61,215 nt of DNA from Chitinophaga polysaccharea (GCF_007829335.1 NZ_VIWO01000017.1:1-61215), one strand, 5' to 3'. Positions 46,001 to 54,385 are shown, numbered from the stretch's first letter. Made by a program: numbers and translations. Notes: generated by a model from the sequence alone, not told the origin.

Positions 46001-46891
46001 TGCAGGGTTGATCAGGATATGTACCTTGTCTGGTACCGCGGCTACCTGCGGCATGCTTAATACGGTGCGGTAGTAATAGTCCAGGTGGCGCCGGGGAATT
46101 TCGTTGATCTGATCCTGCAGGTGTTTATAAAGTGTTGTAAACGTCATCAGCAACCCCATATGCGGCGAATGTTGCTGATGATGCAACTGGTTCTTCAGGT
46201 AATAGGCGGAGGCGCTGGAGATCTGGTAGAATTTGGAGCGCAGGGCATCATAAATTTCATTCAATGAGTAAAACCCGCTGAAGCTTTCATCCCCTGTAGC
46301 TGTTGGACTGAAAAGGCCGGGAAATAACAGCTGGAGTTGCCGCGAAGTGTCTGCCGTACGCAGCGTATGATGCCGGGCATTATCGAGCGGGAATAGTTCT
46401 TTTACCTGTAATTCGTAGCGGTATAATTTGGCCGCTTCTCCTGCTACAGCGTGGATCACCTGTTGTATATAATACTGGAGCGACTGTTGTTTATCGGCGG
46501 CGCTTAGCTTTTGTAACAGATCCATCAGCACAATGGCAATATCGTATAGCAGGGAAAAGAAGGCGGCCGTATGGCGAAAGAGCGTGGCTTCTGTACCGGA
46601 TTTGCCCATTGCATCCCGGAGGAAGAGATATTTTTCTTCGTATTCCGTAAACTGGATATTGGCAGCAAGGATCAACATGATCACCAGGTCCGAATGGAAA
46701 AACTCCTGCCAGTCGCCATCCTGTTCGTTTTCGAAATTATAGTAATTAAACTCAGTCGATAATGCTGTCAGTTGCGCCAGCAGATCAAAATTGCTTCGGT
46801 TATCCACTTTCACATATTCAGGGTTTAGCGCATCCAGTTGTCTTTCGAACTGGCTGAGCCCATCCTGCATATTTTCAAAATAATTACTCAT
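43094..46891 (-). CDS. eCIS baseplate J/Afp11-like protein
   Basis: A 1265-aa baseplate wedge protein. The N-terminus is helical with a filament-like start (QDGLSQFERQLDALN). The C-terminal third is characteristic: TSMDIAQVLLEAFPEI, VNLDTLCRIQAFMREHISP, YLCPWLFDPTSHLKIGSTLY, as in the Afp11/gpJ family. It starts four bases before the stop of the gp25 gene (ATGA overlap). The size is at the large end for the family. It should clamp the sheath initiator gp25 to the wedge ring. Confidence 0.85.
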   Translation of the reverse strand: MSNYFENMQDGLSQFERQLDALNPEYVKVDNRSNFDLLAQLTALSTEFNYYNFENEQDGDWQEFFHSDLVIMLILAANIQFTEYEEKYLFLRDAMGKSGTEATLFRHTAAFFSLLYDIAIVLMDLLQKLSAADKQQSLQYYIQQVIHAVAGEAAKLYRYELQVKELFPLDNARHHTLRTADTSRQLQLLFPGLFSPTATGDESFSGFYSLNEIYDALRSKFYQISSASAYYLKNQLHHQQHSPHMGLLMTFTTLYKHLQDQINEIPRRHLDYYYRTVLSMPQVAAVPDKVHILINPAPQVDNLSLDKGEVVLAPHSARKEPLQYELLEPFRAHNTNITALHTLYVSNYLQIASSNLQTNDIREAAIYQAVHPVIPPPAFAKLTIPPVTWPLLGEDQHDLSPSTRTMENSSVGFLVGSPALYLTEGVRSVQVKLHFNAASFAQLMKYLKNFSDVTRRSFAIITSELMSGAFLLSYTTLKGWTNIKHYNVRCSAAEQADNAIVINFLLRTHEEPFCVYNPEIHGAHISSKLPLLKVLLNNNSFHHPYSFLRSLALERVTVTANVTGYRSVKLDNNMGELSAGHSFRMFGSLPTVGSFLDICNTNVFNKYTTDFSVKLEWLDLPKNINGFDSYFSAYQAGMNNNAYKVGISSINNGVCLPERGNQEEFQLFRTTRNKEGDLYLADTSIIKGPDFTKISFPNAMKMDRESKHSSTVYKQGAIRLELTSPSEAFGHQLYGIIFPEIILYNARHPNRKKPLPAPPYVLMVKSISIDYTLEHSESLKPVKSAPRGECLEVHHIGIFGHEEIYPGPGVNYFPLLPVINEAGYLYIGFDQLQPGEELSLLFQLEDKFFSDTTTNLTPLNWSYLADNKWYPFESRCLLSDNTNNLARSGIVKIRVPAGINNHNSVMTPGTWWIRISTPSHECITPRVIGIFPNAVAAGRILDEGGYSLERVLSIPPLTIKKTRKDIRTIQAIWQLFPSFGGRKTESEDKYYTRVSERLRHKQRPVTSMDIAQVLLEAFPEILIVKCVTAAPAPGAKDISIIVVPRQSDSGLFISTEPKVNLDTLCRIQAFMREHISPFVDISICNPVYESVKVICSIQFQDPSDNNQNSHLQQLQLDIQKYLCPWLFDPTSHLKIGSTLYKSELLNFINRQPYVAYLTGFSLVHFYFSKDEITGNMVAMATDTAIGDLQEIRPSLPLSVLIPSTEHLITVLHAPEYKEPQALGIDALKISNELIIGNHPVTFTPVDDRPDHSPDEEMLTISITPP

Positions 46892-47310
46892 CGGGTAGCG
46901 ATGTTCGTGCCTTCCAGGTAGTAAAATGGATATACCATGTTATGCCGGGTGTTGGTGGCAATAATGGTATAGTTAATTTGCACATATAAGACGCCGCTTT
47001 CCATGGTTTGGTCGCTTATCACACACTCTACCAGTTTAATACGGGGCTCATATTCCAGCAAAGCATGGTAAATGACGTGATGGAGTTCAGAGGCTAACCG
47101 GGCATCCGCTACCTCGAATACCAGCTTATGGATATTACAGCCAAAATCAGGCAGCATGATGCGTTCGCCCGGAAGGGTACTGAGAATAATGCGGATGCTT
47201 TCTTCAATATCATGGGCATCTGATACCATGAGCACTGATGCGTTGGGCTTATCAAAGGAAGGGGGAAAGCTCCAGCCCGTTCCTAAAAATGACTTCATAT
47301 CTTTTGCCAT
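46888..47310 (-). CDS. eCIS baseplate gp25-like protein (Afp9-like)
   Basis: A 140-aa member of the gp25/lysozyme-like baseplate family that nucleates sheath assembly. It shows the core DIEESIRIILSTLPGERIMLPDFG, with the conserved Glu-Arg and PxFG motif, and a standard beta-rich C-terminus. The length matches Afp9 homologues. It lies between the PAAR gene (6 bp gap) and the Afp11-like gene (4 bp overlap). Confidence 0.93.
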   Translation of the reverse strand: MAKDMKSFLGTGWSFPPSFDKPNASVLMVSDAHDIEESIRIILSTLPGERIMLPDFGCNIHKLVFEVADARLASELHHVIYHALLEYEPRIKLVECVISDQTMESGVLYVQINYTIIATNTRHNMVYPFYYLEGTNIATR

Positions 47311-47316
47311 CGGTTA

Positions 47317-47619
47317 TTATCCTCCTATTAGTACTGTGGGACATCCCATTACAACAACGCCGCCATGTGCGGTGGTATCGCCCATGCGCACCGCAGGGCG
47401 ACCACCAATCAGTACGGTGGCAGAACCCATTACCGCTGCATCCGGCGGCCCTACGCAGGTACAGAGGTCGCCCATGACGGAAGCCGGCATGCCGCCTATT
47501 AGTACTGTAGGCATACCAGGACCCACAATAGGTCCGCCCACATGTGGTATGGGCGGAAGCCCGGGAGTTATCAACGGGCAGGTATGCATATCTGTGAGCC
47601 TTGCAGCGGGTTGTCCCAT
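47317..47619 (-). CDS. PAAR-repeat spike tip (Afp10-like)
   Basis: A 100-aa PAAR protein. It opens MGQPAARLTDMHTCP and contains repeated MPTVLIGG, MPASVMGD, SATVLIGGRPAVRMGD and CPTVLIGG turns with His and Cys ligands for a metal at the tip. It sharpens the VgrG-like spike and can carry cargo. There is no C-terminal toxin extension. It lies between the spike and gp25 genes. Confidence 0.95.
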   Translation of the reverse strand: MGQPAARLTDMHTCPLITPGLPPIPHVGGPIVGPGMPTVLIGGMPASVMGDLCTCVGPPDAAVMGSATVLIGGRPAVRMGDTTAHGGVVVMGCPTVLIGG

Positions 47620-47638
47620 GATTATTTATTTTTATGGT

Positions 47639-49447
47639 TTAGTTAATCATCACTATTCCTCCCTGGATCATCGTGGATGCAGAAGAGGAAAGGCTGGCCG
47701 ACGCATTGCCGGTAGCGCTGAATGATGTGTCGGCCGTCAGGGAAATAGATAGGCCGGAAGTTTCCATACTGGTAGTGGCGGCAATACTTACCGCCATGGC
47801 ATTGAGGTTGAGCTGCCCCGTTGCCTGCAGGGTCATATCGCTTGCACTGTTAATCGTAACGCCGGCAGGCGCCATGGTAATGCTGTTACTGCTCTGGTCC
47901 TTTACCACAATTTCCTGCGTAGTATCGTTCATCGTAATGCTATTTCCACCGGGCGTAAGCACCGTAATAATTTTGTTTTCGTCGTCGAAGCTGATTTGCA
48001 GCTGGCTTTTGGTATACAGCGCTTTGATGTAGTTATTATTATCTGCTGGTACTACTGGCGGTACTTTTGCCTTACTGTAGAGGGATCCCAGGATGATGGG
48101 ATAACGTGGATCATTTTCCAGGAAGGCTACCACTACTTCGTCGCCAACTTCGGGGAAGAATACGGCGCCTGCACTGCTGGTGGCGTAGAAGGTAGAAAGC
48201 CGTGCCCAGGTGCCTTGCTGTCCGGTGGCTGTAGAGGCCAGCATCACCTGCACGCGGTACTCTGTGCCTGGATCTTCTGAAATAGCCACCACGGTTGCAA
48301 GCTGGAGCCCCTGTATGGCTGGCAGCTGACCATTGGCCGGTGAATACGAAAAGTTTTCTCTTTCATAGATGGGCTTGCCGTTCAATCCAAATCTTACATC
48401 GGTGGTCCATACGCCTTCTTTGAGTGTGTGCGTGACGCCCCACACATAGGCGTTGCCGTTAAACCTGGATCCTACGCCTTCTAAGCTGATGAGGGTATTG
48501 GGCCATACGGTGGCGTTGCCCATGAAGGATACGTTGCCGCTGATAGATTCCAGGCGCATGCGTAGCAGGGTGCTGTTGGCCCAGGACTGCAGGTTTTCCT
48601 GCGCCATCGGTGAGTTGGAAATCAGTTGCAACGGCGTTTGGTGCAGCGCAGCCGACAGTGTATCTGCCGTGATGTTGCCCTGCGCATTGAGTCCCGGCTC
48701 TGTTGCCGAGGCGCTGATCAGGGCCTGCGATTGCGGATCCCACGCCGCGGCGGTAACAGAAGGTACCTGTTTTTCGGCGCTCACCGATGCATTGAACGTG
48801 ATCAAGGATTCGCCGAAAGCCACCGACACCACCGGATCTCCGTTTACTACCGGCGGCGCCGCCACTATTTTTTCGCCCACCAATGATACTACATAGCCAT
48901 TGAATTCGGCGCGGGACAGAAAGAAATCCCAGTCGCTGCAAAACTTCTGAAACACCAGTTCATTGACGGCGCTGGTGCTTTGTACGTCGGCACTTAGCCC
49001 ATTATTGCTCACTACCGTAGACATGATATCACTGTCGACCTGGTTCATAAATACTGCCTCTTTTTTGCCGATGGTCATCTGTACAGCGCTATGCTTACAG
49101 GTAACTACCAGGTGAAAGCCCTGGTCGGAGGCCTGGATAGTTTGTTTTACCACGATGCCGGTAAATATCAGCGTTTCGCCAGTATTGCCATAGCCGGCAG
49201 TAATGGTGACCGCCACACCGGGTAAAAAACTTTCACTGTCGCTCGCGGGGAAATCTCCGATTACGCCGGTAGACGCTTTAGACGTAGTGCCATCAGACAA
49301 GGTAATTTCTGCGTAGGAAATCCGGTTCAGCTCATGGTGGATAGTGATCGCTACTACCGGGTAGGTATATTGTATTGCTGAACCGTTTGCCGACACGGAA
49401 AACTGCAGGGTAGGATCTGCTATATTGATAGGTACAACTGCTGCCAT
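47639..49447 (-). CDS. VgrG-like central spike (Afp8-like)
   Basis: A 602-aa gp27/gp5-type spike protein. Residues about 1-370 form the hub (HHELNRISYAEITLSDG; FTGIVVKQTI). An OB-fold follows (about 375-460; YRVQVMLASTATGQQGTWAR, VGDEVVVAFLENDPRYPII), then a C-terminal beta-helix rich in short Ser/Ala repeats. The PAAR tip encoded next would cap the beta-helix. It follows the LysM gene with a two-base gap. Confidence 0.93.
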   Translation of the reverse strand: MAAVVPINIADPTLQFSVSANGSAIQYTYPVVAITIHHELNRISYAEITLSDGTTSKASTGVIGDFPASDSESFLPGVAVTITAGYGNTGETLIFTGIVVKQTIQASDQGFHLVVTCKHSAVQMTIGKKEAVFMNQVDSDIMSTVVSNNGLSADVQSTSAVNELVFQKFCSDWDFFLSRAEFNGYVVSLVGEKIVAAPPVVNGDPVVSVAFGESLITFNASVSAEKQVPSVTAAAWDPQSQALISASATEPGLNAQGNITADTLSAALHQTPLQLISNSPMAQENLQSWANSTLLRMRLESISGNVSFMGNATVWPNTLISLEGVGSRFNGNAYVWGVTHTLKEGVWTTDVRFGLNGKPIYERENFSYSPANGQLPAIQGLQLATVVAISEDPGTEYRVQVMLASTATGQQGTWARLSTFYATSSAGAVFFPEVGDEVVVAFLENDPRYPIILGSLYSKAKVPPVVPADNNNYIKALYTKSQLQISFDDENKIITVLTPGGNSITMNDTTQEIVVKDQSSNSITMAPAGVTINSASDMTLQATGQLNLNAMAVSIAATTSMETSGLSISLTADTSFSATGNASASLSSSASTMIQGGIVMIN

Positions 49448-49449
49448 GA

Positions 49450-50121
49450 TTATTTCTTTAGCGGAGGAAAGTAGAGTCCATCTCCCGGTTTAATATCATG
49501 TATACTGTTCAGGCCATTTACCCTGGCCACTTCCATGTAATAACCGGGTTCGCCATAGATGCGGTAAGTCATCAATGGCAGGGTATCACCGGCCAGTACG
49601 GTACGTACATGTGTGAGGTCGGGAGAGGATACGCCGGACTCCTTTATTTTCGTAGCAAAGGCCACAGATTCTATTACTGTTAGTTTGATCAGGGCACGCA
49701 AGGCGGCGCCGCTGGTATTGAACAGTGTATACTTGATACTGATGTTTTTACATACCCCCGTAAAGCTGGTATTACCCCATGAAATCCGCAGGTAATTTGG
49801 CCGGTGATCTACACCCTGGTAGTTGTAGGCAATGTTCATCACTTTGGCGATGTAGGCATCTACGGTAAGACCGCCGGGGATGGGAATTACGCCCGTTCCA
49901 TCTACCATCAGCTCCAGGTCGAAATTGCCGGACTCCATGCTGCTGAAGATCTGGGTAGGCGCTACGGCCCCCTGTTCATTCGTATTTTTATAGTTGATCG
50001 TATAGTTAAGGGTATAATTATCGGGATTGATCACTGCATCAACGCTGTCGATCAGGGCTGTGGCTTCAGGGTCTGAGTAGCCGGCTAACAGTAATTTGGT
50101 AGGTGCGCCTGGTGAGCTCAT
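49450..50121 (-). CDS. LysM-domain hub protein (Afp7-like)
   Basis: A 223-aa protein with a C-terminal LysM module (about 172-222; LAGDTLPLMTYRIYGEPGYY, IKPGDGLYFPP). The N-terminal part (about 1-165) is the gp53/Afp7-like region that joins tube and spike in eCIS baseplates. Its ATG overlaps the stop of the preceding DUF5908 gene (ATGA). In eCIS particles LysM here is structural rather than wall-binding. Confidence 0.9.
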   Translation of the reverse strand: MSSPGAPTKLLLAGYSDPEATALIDSVDAVINPDNYTLNYTINYKNTNEQGAVAPTQIFSSMESGNFDLELMVDGTGVIPIPGGLTVDAYIAKVMNIAYNYQGVDHRPNYLRISWGNTSFTGVCKNISIKYTLFNTSGAALRALIKLTVIESVAFATKIKESGVSSPDLTHVRTVLAGDTLPLMTYRIYGEPGYYMEVARVNGLNSIHDIKPGDGLYFPPLKK

Positions 50122-50285
50122 CTTGTGGGTAAGTTTTCTATAGTGGTCATTAATTTATCCATGCATTCGCGAACAATTTTATCCTTCAGCGCCTGGATAT
50201 CTTTGAGGCCTGTTTGGGCGGCTGCCTGTGGCGAATGCTCTTCTATGGTGACTTTAATCACCAGTTCCCTTATTTCAAGTGGCAT
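50118..50285 (-). CDS. DUF5908-type small eCIS protein (Afp6 position)
   Basis: A 55-aa protein, MPLEIRELVIKVTIEEHSP at its start and ENLPTR at its end. It matches the short DUF5908 family found between tube and LysM genes in Bacteroidota eCIS loci. The length is below the usual 60-aa cut-off, so automatic calls can miss it. It starts three bases after the second tube gene and its TGA overlaps the LysM ATG, which supports a real coupled gene. The role is unknown; the position suggests a tube-to-baseplate adaptor. Confidence 0.85.
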   Translation of the reverse strand: MPLEIRELVIKVTIEEHSPQAAAQTGLKDIQALKDKIVRECMDKLMTTIENLPTR

Positions 50286-50288
50286 GAC

Positions 50289-50762
50289 TTACGAAATTTG
50301 TTGAGAATAATCATAGCACAGCTCGAGTGTTTCCAGGGCAATCACATTTTCCTGTGCTTTAAAATCTGATACTTTGAGGGCAACGGGATAAGCGTTTACA
50401 AATTGCCAGGAGGCTACCAGCCCGCGGTTGGCGGTCATCAGGCTTACTACTACTGCTACGGGTTTGAAGGTAAACAGGTTGATGCCTTGTTGCGCCCACT
50501 TTATCAGCGAAGAGCCGGTCACCATCCCTCTTTTCAATATCAGGTTGCCATACTTGGGCGGTTGGGGAAGACGGTGTGTAAACCTGTTTTCTCCGCCTTC
50601 TTTTACTTCCAATGGCGTAATAGTGGCTGATATTCCGCTTACTTCCTGGAAGTTGCCTTCATTGGCGCCGCTAATCCCGGGTACCATTACCCGGAAGTAA
50701 AATCCTACCGGCGGGTAATAGGGCATTTGGGCCTGCGATGGTGGTGGTGGCGGAATGGCCAT
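50289..50762 (-). CDS. eCIS inner tube protein 2 (Afp5-like)
   Basis: A 157-aa Hcp-like tube protein of the T4 gp19 family. It shows GFYFRVMVPGISGANEGNFQ, VSGISATITPLEVKEGGENR and RLPQPPKYGNLILKRGMVTG. A Pro-rich N-terminus (MAIPPPPPSQAQ) is unusual. ATG 50762 is preferred over 50789. As the second tube-like protein it is the likely adaptor that joins the main tube to the baseplate, the role of Afp5. Confidence 0.9.
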   Translation of the reverse strand: MAIPPPPPSQAQMPYYPPVGFYFRVMVPGISGANEGNFQEVSGISATITPLEVKEGGENRFTHRLPQPPKYGNLILKRGMVTGSSLIKWAQQGINLFTFKPVAVVVSLMTANRGLVASWQFVNAYPVALKVSDFKAQENVIALETLELCYDYSQQIS

Positions 50763-50792
50763 GACAATGTTTTTTACGGTGGTGAACAAAAG

Positions 50793-50825
50793 GAATTACG
50801 GATTACGACGTGTAATCCGTAATTC
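50793..50825 (-). other. Strong hairpin between the two tube genes
   Basis: A perfect 14-bp inverted repeat (GAATTACGGATTAC and its complement) encloses a 5-base loop. On the minus (coding) strand it is followed by CCTTTTG, so it is not a full intrinsic terminator, whereas on the plus strand it is followed by T6. Its place after the main tube gene suggests attenuation or mRNA stabilisation that favours sheath and tube over baseplate parts. Confidence 0.8.
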
Positions 50826-50829
50826 TTTT

Positions 50830-51285
50830 TTATTTGGTTAAATGCAATCCTTCATGGGCTACTTCCATGGTTTCCACTGCCACTTCATTGGCGTCAGATT
50901 TCATATCGGTAACGGTCATCTTGCAGGGAAATGCGTTGGTAAGGGTCCAGTTCATCGCTGTTTGGCCGGTTTCATCGAGCAGGCTGATCACGATAGTGGA
51001 ACGCTTGATGGTGTTCATTTTGATCAGGTCATAATTATCCCACAGGGTAGTATCTCCTTTGAAGATGCCTTTCTTCAGCGTGATATTATTGAACTTCGCT
51101 ATTCCGGGCATTTTTACTACGGAGTATACGGGGTTGCTGCCGCCACGGTATTCTATGACCTGTGTTTCAGAAGTAAGTCCTGTTACTTCCTGGAATATGA
51201 TCTCTTTACCATCCCACATTACCTTGAAAGAAAACTTTACCATTGGCCAGGTGGCCTGTGATTGGGTGGAGCCGTCATCTGCCAT
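50830..51285 (-). CDS. eCIS main inner tube protein (Afp1-like)
   Basis: A 151-aa T4 gp19/Hcp-like tube subunit. It shows MVKFSFKVMWDGKEIIFQEV, TGLTSETQVIEYRGGSNPVY, KMPGIAKFNNITLKKGIFKG and ends in a beta hairpin with VAVETMEVAHEGL. Stacked hexamers would form the tube that carries cargo. It lies directly after the sheath gene, as in single-sheath eCIS loci. Confidence 0.93.
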   Translation of the reverse strand: MADDGSTQSQATWPMVKFSFKVMWDGKEIIFQEVTGLTSETQVIEYRGGSNPVYSVVKMPGIAKFNNITLKKGIFKGDTTLWDNYDLIKMNTIKRSTIVISLLDETGQTAMNWTLTNAFPCKMTVTDMKSDANEVAVETMEVAHEGLHLTK

Positions 51286-51328
51286 AATTGTAAGTTTTAA
51301 AAGTTATTGAATGAAAATTAGTGGTGCA

Positions 51329-52831
51329 TTAAGATTGCTGCATCTGCTGCTGGAAAGTGATCACGATGAATTCAGCCGGACGGGTAAGCGCTACTTTCAC
51401 GGTGATTAGCATTTTACCTTCCAGGATGTCCTGTGGCGTCATCGTAGTACCAATGCCTACCTGCACATCATACGCTACTTCTGGGGTGGCGCCGGCCAGG
51501 GCTCCCTGTTTCCAGAGGTTCTGCAGGAAGTTGTTGATCATACTTTTTACGGTAATCCAGGTAGTGGCATCGTTAGGTTCAAATACGTAGGCGCGGGTAG
51601 CCAGTTTAATGGATTGCTCAATCATGATAAGCGTGCGCCTTACGTTGATGTACTGCCAGTCGAGACTGTTGCCATCCAGGGTTCTGGCGCCCCATACCAA
51701 TGTGCCAATACCGGCAAACGGACGAATCACGTTGATCGACTTACCGGCAATGATATCGATGTTCAGGTTTTGTTGTTCTTCACTGGAGATGTTGACCGTG
51801 GGGGCTGTTACCATGCTAACCGATACGTTGGCAGGGGCTTTCCAGACGCCCCGTGAATTATCGACAAGGGTGTAAATACCTGCAATGGCGCCACTGGGCG
51901 GCAGCTCATTTAGCTGTGCCCGTACTTCCTCGAGGATGCTCACATAGGTAGGGCTGGCAGCTTTGAGCGACTGGTGATAATTCTTTTTGGTATTCTTATC
52001 CGGTGTGGCATGTGTTTTATACTTGGCCGTGATTTGTGCCGCTGCAGGTTCAGGTAATAATTTCTCCAGATCTACTGTAGCATCCAGGTTTTCGAAATCT
52101 ATTTCATCCGGTTGTACGATGGTAGTCTTCAGCCAGGGATGGTAGGCCGCGCCATAGTTGAGTGAGTTTACGCCCACCTGTTCCCGGAATGCATTCACCA
52201 CATCTTCCAGTACATCCGATGGTTGCTGCTTTGCAAGGTCAAAGATACCGAAGCGGCTTTGCATGTCGGAACAATGCTGTAATACCTGCGTATATACAGT
52301 GGTATAGGCCGCCGCGCCTAATGCAATGATGTCGGGCATTACAATGAGAGTAGGTTCTGATTCCTTTTCGAGCAGCTTGAATACATTCGGCTTGGTGTCA
52401 GAGCCAATGAAGTCGTCTGCGGCAATGGTGAATCCGTCGGGTTGTGTAGCGTAGGTGCCCACCGGCAAAATATAGCAAAGGCTTCCACCGTTGCCGAAAA
52501 ACAGGCGAATGCTATTGTAGAAGTAAGCGGTATTGTTGTCCTTGATCTTTACCACCGTGGGTTTCCCGTTGATGTTAAACGTTTCCTGCTTCACCTTGGG
52601 GTCGGCGTCCGCCAGTGTGAATTTAGGTTTGAACTCAGCGCCGAAGAACGACAGGTATTCTGCGAAGGAGGTGATCCGGGTGGGCTTGTGTACGAGGGAT
52701 TTACCATTCCTTTCTGCTTTTTGGGTGTAGCCTATGAATACAGGCACGGCAGTTTCCACAGCAGTGATGGAACTGGGGAACGCGTTTTTTTCCTCAATAT
52801 AGACCCCCGGGGTCATGAAGGTTGAAGCCAT
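51329..52831 (-). CDS. eCIS contractile sheath protein (Afp2-4-like)
   Basis: A 500-aa sheath protein, the only one in the locus. The N-terminus MASTFMTPGVYIEEKNAFPS and VPVFIGYTQKA are typical, as are YINVRRTLIMIEQSIKLATR and the end VKVALTRPAEFIVITF. Contraction of this sheath would drive the tube into the target. AFP and PVC carry several sheath paralogues, whereas this locus has one. Confidence 0.95.
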   Translation of the reverse strand: MASTFMTPGVYIEEKNAFPSSITAVETAVPVFIGYTQKAERNGKSLVHKPTRITSFAEYLSFFGAEFKPKFTLADADPKVKQETFNINGKPTVVKIKDNNTAYFYNSIRLFFGNGGSLCYILPVGTYATQPDGFTIAADDFIGSDTKPNVFKLLEKESEPTLIVMPDIIALGAAAYTTVYTQVLQHCSDMQSRFGIFDLAKQQPSDVLEDVVNAFREQVGVNSLNYGAAYHPWLKTTIVQPDEIDFENLDATVDLEKLLPEPAAAQITAKYKTHATPDKNTKKNYHQSLKAASPTYVSILEEVRAQLNELPPSGAIAGIYTLVDNSRGVWKAPANVSVSMVTAPTVNISSEEQQNLNIDIIAGKSINVIRPFAGIGTLVWGARTLDGNSLDWQYINVRRTLIMIEQSIKLATRAYVFEPNDATTWITVKSMINNFLQNLWKQGALAGATPEVAYDVQVGIGTTMTPQDILEGKMLITVKVALTRPAEFIVITFQQQMQQS

Positions 52832-52848
52832 ATCAGGTGTTTTTTAGT

Positions 52849-53664
52849 TTAGTATAAAAAAATTTCTGAGTATACTTTATCGCCTGTCTGCCACGATCGT
52901 CCTGCCGCGGATATCCGGTTGATTTCCGGTACGGGGAGCGGGGAGATGATGATGTTATGCCTGTCGGTTTGATCTTCGGATTTGTTGGCTAACCTAAATT
53001 GGTTAGTAATCCTATCTGATAAAGAGATAGGTTGGTTGGATACCAGTACGGGGACTTCGTCTCTGTCGGGTAGGCCGGATAGTACCGGCTTGTCAAAGCA
53101 GGAAACGCCGTTATTGTCCAGGATCACCGGGTTGGCCAGTGTTGCCAGGTGGTCGCTCATCAGGAAGTAGCACCAGTACGTACTTTGGGCAGAAAACCGG
53201 ATATCATAGGAAGCTTGTAGCGATTCGTTGAGCTGCAATACCAGTTGCCCGAAGGGCTTTGTGAAAAAGGCGGACCCATTCTGCAGGTCTTTCACGCCTG
53301 CATAGGAATCTTTATGTAACACGCCCGGCGCATTGCCGGGATCGTTGCTGAAAACAAAATATTGTTTGCTAATGTCACCAGCATTGATGGCTGTATAGTT
53401 ATAAAATAGAGGATCTTTTAATACCAGGTCGAAGATAAGCGTGATGTTATCTTGTAAAAGATCGGTCCTGTTGCGTTTCCCTGCGGTCAGCGTATTATAC
53501 AGCAACGTGCATCCCGCCGGCTGTTGCTTCAATACAAGATCTGCATCCAGCAATTGTTTGCTGGTGGAAGGGGATATACGGATGCTAATGCCTTCATAGG
53601 ATAACGCCCGGAAAAAATCATGACAGTAACGGATAGCAGTCAATGTTTCATATCGCTGTTTCAT
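52849..53664 (-). CDS. Unknown eCIS-linked protein
   Basis: A 271-aa protein of no recognised family. It starts with a helical region (YETLTAIRYCHDFFRALSYE) and continues as a beta-rich body with no signal peptide or membrane segment. It sits between the Afp16-like and sheath genes (gaps of 30 and 17 bp), so it is almost certainly part of the particle or its assembly, perhaps at the cap end with Afp16. The function is not known. Confidence 0.6.
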   Translation of the reverse strand: MKQRYETLTAIRYCHDFFRALSYEGISIRISPSTSKQLLDADLVLKQQPAGCTLLYNTLTAGKRNRTDLLQDNITLIFDLVLKDPLFYNYTAINAGDISKQYFVFSNDPGNAPGVLHKDSYAGVKDLQNGSAFFTKPFGQLVLQLNESLQASYDIRFSAQSTYWCYFLMSDHLATLANPVILDNNGVSCFDKPVLSGLPDRDEVPVLVSNQPISLSDRITNQFRLANKSEDQTDRHNIIISPLPVPEINRISAAGRSWQTGDKVYSEIFLY

Positions 53665-53694
53665 TTTTAATTTTCAACTGGCCAAGGATAATAT

Positions 53695-54267
53695 TTACCG
53701 CGCCGGTAGGGTGTCTCCGGCTGTTCCTGCAATTGCAGGCCTGTATTCTTTAATAATCGAATCGTCGAAAGTAAGCATACGGACTTTGTACAATACAGAT
53801 GGCATGTACTTAGTGCCCAGTGTGGCCCACATGTTATTTTGCCGCTCTGGCCCCAGGCTCTCCAATTCGAAAGACAACTTGCTGATACCATTGTCTAATG
53901 TAGGTGTATTCTGTGCTGTAAACGTATTTTTCGACTGAAAGAAAGCAATTGTATAGGAAAGAAACCTTAACGCCTGCGCATAGTTGTTGCTGCTGAAGTA
54001 AGCAGAAAATAATACATACAAATTGATACAAACCATTGGCGATGCGGTATTGTACGTGCCGGCGCCAGTATGGGAAACGGATGTTCTCGCTGTTTCTTTT
54101 TCAACATTCACCAATGTTACCAACATTTTATTTTCGCCAGGTGCAGCAATAGATCCATCCTGGTTTACAATGCCAGAAAGTATCATTTTGTCTTCATTGA
54201 TCTGTAATTTTCGTTTCAGGTTATTGTTAATATCTTCTGTAACACAGCTAAGGGCCTCATAGATCAT
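53695..54267 (-). CDS. eCIS tube-terminator/cap protein (DUF4255, Afp16-like)
   Basis: A 190-aa DUF4255 (Pvc16 N-terminal-like) protein. It shows MIYEALSCVTEDINNNLKRK, the ILSGIVNQDGSI strand and MVCINLYVLFSAYFSSNNYA. Afp16 homologues terminate the tube and sheath and hold the extended particle. It is the first gene of the structural operon, read from the divergent spacer, and is transcribed on the minus strand. Confidence 0.9.
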   Translation of the reverse strand: MIYEALSCVTEDINNNLKRKLQINEDKMILSGIVNQDGSIAAPGENKMLVTLVNVEKETARTSVSHTGAGTYNTASPMVCINLYVLFSAYFSSNNYAQALRFLSYTIAFFQSKNTFTAQNTPTLDNGISKLSFELESLGPERQNNMWATLGTKYMPSVLYKVRMLTFDDSIIKEYRPAIAGTAGDTLPAR

Positions 54268-54367
54268 TTCCTTCGTATTTTAATCTTACCGTGTGATGTA
54301 TCTTATCTGTTGTGAAAAAAATCCGGGCTAAAAGACGTTCGTTATTTTGAGAATGAATTGAGTTTTC

Positions 54368-54385
54368 ATATTGTTAACACAATAT
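54368..54385. promoter_or_regulatory. 18-bp dyad in the spacer between structural and cargo operons
   Basis: ATATTGT and ACAATAT flank TAAC, a perfect 7-bp inverted repeat with a 4-bp spacer. It sits roughly midway in the 192-bp region (54268-54459) that separates the two divergent operons. Next to it is an AT-only inverted repeat (54405-54430). No exact TAnnTTTG element is seen on either strand here. This could be an operator for coordinated control. Confidence 0.4.

Noticed and set aside
34410..54267. Prophage or type VI secretion system
   Set aside because: No capsid, portal, terminase, integrase or lysis genes and no TssJLM membrane complex are seen. The Afp11/12/15/16-like set and LysM hub fit an eCIS.
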